Positions 6,467 through 8,822 of a stretch of DNA of 8,822 nt are shown piece after piece (position 1 is the stretch's first letter; every line of letters begins with the position of its first letter). Location: positions 1-8,822 of the forward strand of contig JAKART010000069.1 in the NCBI GenBank assembly GCA_021819255.1, in the 5' to 3' direction. Both the position numbers and the translations under genes were made by a program. A model generated the notes under the pieces. It ran no database searches, was not told where the DNA came from, and saw only the letters and a list, made by a program, of their open reading frames with translations. The DNA comes from Acidobacteriota bacterium (GTDB lineage: Bacteria > Acidobacteriota > Terriglobia > Terriglobales > Acidobacteriaceae).

Positions 6467-7486
6467 TTACTCCCTGGTGGCGACAACGGCCGGCGAGTGC
6501 AGGCCGAGATCGACAGGTTCGATTCGGGCAAAACCGGCTTCGCGCAACCACTGGGAGTACTCGGCGAGGGTATAGGTGTCTCCTTCGTCGGTGTTGACCA
6601 GCATGTTCAGGGCGAACATCAGCGGAAACATGGGCCCGGTGCGGTCATCGGTGGGGACCATGTCCAGGATGGCGACGCGGCCGCCGGGACGCAGCGCCCG
6701 ATGCAGCCGGGCGAAGAGGTCGCGCGAGGAGCGCTCGCCCTCCGAGTGAACGATGTTGCCGAGCAGCGCCAGATCAAACCGGCGCTCTCCCAGATCCGTC
6801 TCCCTCAGGTCGCCGGAGAGAAAATCAAACTGGCTCTCCACGCCGTGCTGAAGCGTGAACTCCCGGGTCAGATCCAGCACTTTGGGGAAGTCCAGCGCTG
6901 TGACGTGAGCGTGGGGGTTGGCTTCCGCCATGGCGATACCCCACACGCCGGAGCCGCAGGCCACATCGAGCACTTGGAGGCGGCGGCCGGAGTCGCCTGA
7001 CTCAAGTGCCCGCGCCAGGCGGCGCGCCGGCTCGCGATGAGTGATGTGCAGCCCCCGCACCAGGACGGGAAAGAACTCCTCGGCTGTCTCCCGCCGGTTG
7101 ACCGCCGCTGAGGGCCTGCCGGTGCGGACGCATTCGGTCAGATCGCTCCAGGCAGCCCATAGCGCCTCGTTTTCGATCATGTAGCCCAGGTAATCCGGAC
7201 TCTCGTGAACCAGATACTGCTGGGAAGCGGGCGGAAGAGAATAGACTCCGTGTGCTTTGCCGAGCAGATCGAGTGGCACGAGCGCATCCAGCAACATGCG
7301 CATGCCGCGCTCCGAGGCTCCGGCGGCACGAGCGATGGCCGCTGCGGAGTTGTTCCCGGCGGCAATGTGGGAGAACACCCTGAGCTGCAGCGCCGCCATC
7401 AGGATGCGTGACGGGGCGAACGCCAAGTGCAGTTGCAGGAACTTGTCCGTTTCCATCGATTCATACTTTGTAGCTTGAACTGTCAT
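6467..7486 (-). CDS. SAM-dependent O-methyltransferase, COMT-like
   Basis: A 339-residue class I methyltransferase of the plant-COMT/CrtF/TcmN-like type, which transfers the methyl of SAM, usually to a hydroxyl of an aromatic or polyketide substrate. Residues 15-100 form the helical dimerisation and winged-helix domain (LAFAPSRILMAALQLRVFSH; AIARAAGASERGMRMLLDAL). The Rossmann domain has the SAM loop VLDVACGSG (172-180), the acidic ribose binder in ALDF (Asp199), GDLRETD (225-231) and LHRALRPGGRVAILDM (261-276). His247 in GNIVHSEGE occupies the place of the catalytic His of COMT (NVLHDW-type motif), supporting O-methylation. The start at 7486 is chosen because AGGAG lies 10 bases upstream. 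The same frame runs on for 62 codons into the MITE at 7575-7686 but has no ribosome binding site there. Its ATTCACCATG start context matches that of the azoreductase gene. Substrate unknown; N- or C-methylation is not excluded. Confidence 0.88.
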   Translation of the reverse strand: MTVQATKYESMETDKFLQLHLAFAPSRILMAALQLRVFSHIAAGNNSAAAIARAAGASERGMRMLLDALVPLDLLGKAHGVYSLPPASQQYLVHESPDYLGYMIENEALWAAWSDLTECVRTGRPSAAVNRRETAEEFFPVLVRGLHITHREPARRLARALESGDSGRRLQVLDVACGSGVWGIAMAEANPHAHVTALDFPKVLDLTREFTLQHGVESQFDFLSGDLRETDLGERRFDLALLGNIVHSEGERSSRDLFARLHRALRPGGRVAILDMVPTDDRTGPMFPLMFALNMLVNTDEGDTYTLAEYSQWLREAGFARIEPVDLGLHSPAVVATRE

Positions 7487-7574
7487 GGTGAATTTTCTCC
7501 TCTTCTGAGTTGCCGGCCCGCGAGCATCGGAGACTTCTTGGACGAGCGCCGCCGTGCTTGCCGGCGCGACGATA

Positions 7575-7686
7575 GACCATTTTCCCTGAAGGTGTAAGCA
7601 AGGGGAGCGACTCCTGTGGGCGCTTTCCTCAATGAAAACGCCACTGAACGCCCGCTTCCGTCCACCCATCATCAGGGAAAATGGTC
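7575..7686 (-). mobile_element. 112-bp palindromic MITE-like element, copy 3 (inverted)
   Basis: Reverse complement of the element at 4156-4267, 112 bp, with identical 15-bp ends. It differs from each of the other two copies at four positions. Flanks are TA on both sides (7573-7574 and 7687-7688); with a 4-bp duplication they would be ATAG and CTAG, one mismatch. It begins 88 bp upstream of the methyltransferase ATG, so the methyltransferase promoter must lie in those 88 bp, in the element, or beyond it. On the minus strand the internal stem keeps full pairing through one G-U pair; on the plus strand that change makes a mismatch. Confidence 0.9.
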
Positions 7687-7815
7687 TAGACGCTGCAGCC
7701 TGCTCTCAACTGGCCCGATTCACTCTTCGCCGCGGTACTGTCAAGGCTGCGGTAGCAGGATACGCCTAAACAGAAACTGATAGCCCACCATTGGGATTGG
7801 GACGGCACAGGGCGG

Positions 7816-7853
7816 AAAAAAAACGGGGATGAAGCCAACTGGCTTCATCCCCG
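7816..7853 (-). terminator. Rho-independent terminator of the TonB-dependent receptor gene
   Basis: A perfect 13-bp stem (CGGGGATGAAGCC 7824-7836 with its complement 7841-7853) has a 4-base loop (AACT on the plus strand) and is followed, on the minus strand, by eight T residues (7816-7823). It begins 22 bp past the receptor stop at 7876. There is no T-run on the other side, so it works for minus-strand transcription only and should shield the methyltransferase from receptor read-through. Confidence 0.93.
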
Positions 7854-7875
7854 GCCCATCGTTCAGCCCTTTCTT

Positions 7876-8822
7876 TCAGCCTTGCTTCCCACCGATGTTG
7901 ATTGAGACGATGTACTCGCGCGGTGCGCCCGGGTCCACCAGCGTATACCCGCCAAAGCTGGTGCCAAAGTATCCGCCGCTCGTGATGTACGCCGTCGGAT
8001 TGTACTTTCGATTCAGCAGGTTCTCCACACCCAGCGAAAACCGCAGCGGAATCCCGCGTCCGCTCCGCATGTGGAAGATCTGCCCCACGCTGCCCACCCT
8101 TCCGTCCATATTGAAGTTGACCACCCCATACCCCGGTACAGACTGCTCCGTCGGCGCGGCAATCAGGTTGCTGAACAGATACCGCTGCCCAACATACTGC
8201 CACCACAGCCCGGGCGTAAGCTCCATCATCTTGCCGCCAGACTCCCACGCCGATGTCAGCCCCAGGTTGGAGCTGTAGCGCGGAGAGTTCGAGATCGGGT
8301 AGCTCCCGTAGTTCACGGCCGAGCCGCTGGGAATATACGAGAGAAAGTAATCGTGCTGAATAATGCCATTGCCATGCACCTGCAGATGCCGTCCCGGCGA
8401 CTCGTCAAAGTTGAATGAAACGCCGTTGTACACGCTCGATGCCAGTGCGATCGTGGACGGTGTGCTCTGCTGCGCCACCTGCGTCACGACGTTCACATGG
8501 CTCAGCTTGTCGTGAAAGTACGTCGCATCCAGAGAACAGGTTCCCAAAAACGCAAATGGACACTTGGTCACCAGAAATCCGAACTCGCGGTTATCGCTCT
8601 TCACCGCCTGGAGCAAGCTGATATTCACGCCCTTTGTCGGCAGGTTTGCGCCAAAAGCCGAGTCCGTTGGGTTCTCATACGTCACCGCATAGTTGCCGTG
8701 CATCGTGAACCAGTTCAGCAGGCGGAACTGTGCACCCACGGACGGCGCAATCTGCGAGAAATGCTTGCTCGCGCTCGGTGCCTGCTCCGGATTGTTCCGC
8801 GGCGACCCCCGCGGAAACTCCG
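7876..8822 (-). CDS. TonB-dependent outer-membrane receptor, C-terminal part
   Basis: The last 314 residues of a protein that continues past the right edge; no start is in the window. The sequence alternates like outer-membrane beta strands with short turns and long polar loops: HFSQIAPSVGAQFRLLNWFT, then NYAVTYENPTDSAFGANLPT, and a typical late-barrel strand near the end, FSLGVENLLNRKYNPTAYI. The phrase 'GVENLLNRKY' is characteristic of the TonB-dependent receptor C-terminus, where members usually have a 'N(L/I)(F/L)D/N(K/R)xY' pattern. Such receptors import siderophores, cobalamin or oligosaccharides using the TonB-ExbBD system. The ligand is not readable from this part, and the plug and TonB box lie outside the window. 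The terminal strand reads YIVSINIGGKQG, ending in Gly rather than the usual aromatic. A strong terminator follows. A GTG at 8739 opens the longest start-coded frame, but it is an internal Val. Confidence 0.85.
   Translation of the reverse strand, partial: EFPRGSPRNNPEQAPSASKHFSQIAPSVGAQFRLLNWFTMHGNYAVTYENPTDSAFGANLPTKGVNISLLQAVKSDNREFGFLVTKCPFAFLGTCSLDATYFHDKLSHVNVVTQVAQQSTPSTIALASSVYNGVSFNFDESPGRHLQVHGNGIIQHDYFLSYIPSGSAVNYGSYPISNSPRYSSNLGLTSAWESGGKMMELTPGLWWQYVGQRYLFSNLIAAPTEQSVPGYGVVNFNMDGRVGSVGQIFHMRSGRGIPLRFSLGVENLLNRKYNPTAYITSGGYFGTSFGGYTLVDPGAPREYIVSINIGGKQG

Noticed and set aside
6245..7000. 251-codon plus-strand frame running from MITE copy 2 into the methyltransferase
   Set aside because: It is mostly antisense to the methyltransferase gene and its start lies upstream of the mobile element without a ribosome binding site.
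1..8822. CRISPR array, tRNA, rRNA, or phage or defence genes
   Set aside because: No regularly spaced repeats, tRNA-like cloverleaf or relevant protein motifs were seen; the only repeated unit of note is the 112-bp element.

Overview
The window looks like accessory chromosome of a GC-rich, Gram-negative, polysaccharide-degrading soil bacterium. A TonB-dependent receptor, secreted glycoside hydrolases of the GH31 and GH63 type and the general protein style fit Acidobacteriota (Acidobacteriaceae-like). That placement is an inference from protein style; no rRNA or other phylogenetic marker is present.

Layout, left to right. Positions 1-513 hold no intact gene, only what looks like the decayed 3' end of an unknown gene (about 18-212). 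A secreted GH31 alpha-glycosidase follows at 514-1699. It is a pseudogene: most of the catalytic barrel is deleted, the reading frame shifts at the junction, and a TAG interrupts the C-terminal part. Directly behind it, 1775-3751 encodes an intact, secreted GH63-type (alpha/alpha)6-barrel glycosidase with both expected catalytic carboxylates. Positions 3752-4155 hold only a possible minus-strand gene remnant. A divergent regulator/target unit follows: a TetR-family repressor on the minus strand (4267-4938), facing an FMN-dependent NADH-azoreductase/quinone reductase (5032-5661) and a small DoxX-family membrane protein (5761-6132). A palindrome lies between a plausible -35 and -10 in the 93-bp divergent spacer. 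On the minus strand come a COMT-like SAM-dependent methyltransferase (6467-7486) and, at the right edge, the C-terminal 314 residues of a TonB-dependent receptor (7876-8822) with a textbook Rho-independent terminator.

The most striking structure is a 112-bp palindromic, non-coding mobile repeat (MITE-like) present three times: 4156-4267, 6279-6390, and 7575-7686 in inverted orientation. The copies are over 96% identical, have perfect 15-bp terminal inverted repeats and an internal hairpin, and each carries its own short target duplication. None interrupts an ORF. One sits exactly on the TetR stop codon, one lies between the convergent DoxX and methyltransferase genes, and one lies 88 bp upstream of the methyltransferase start. 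The element encodes no transposase.

How the genes may work together: the GH31 remnant, the GH63 enzyme and, less certainly, the receptor suggest uptake and hydrolysis of alpha-linked glucosides. The TetR/azoreductase/DoxX unit resembles an inducible response to quinones or other electrophiles, and the adjacent O-methyltransferase could cap the resulting phenols. The link to the methyltransferase is speculative.
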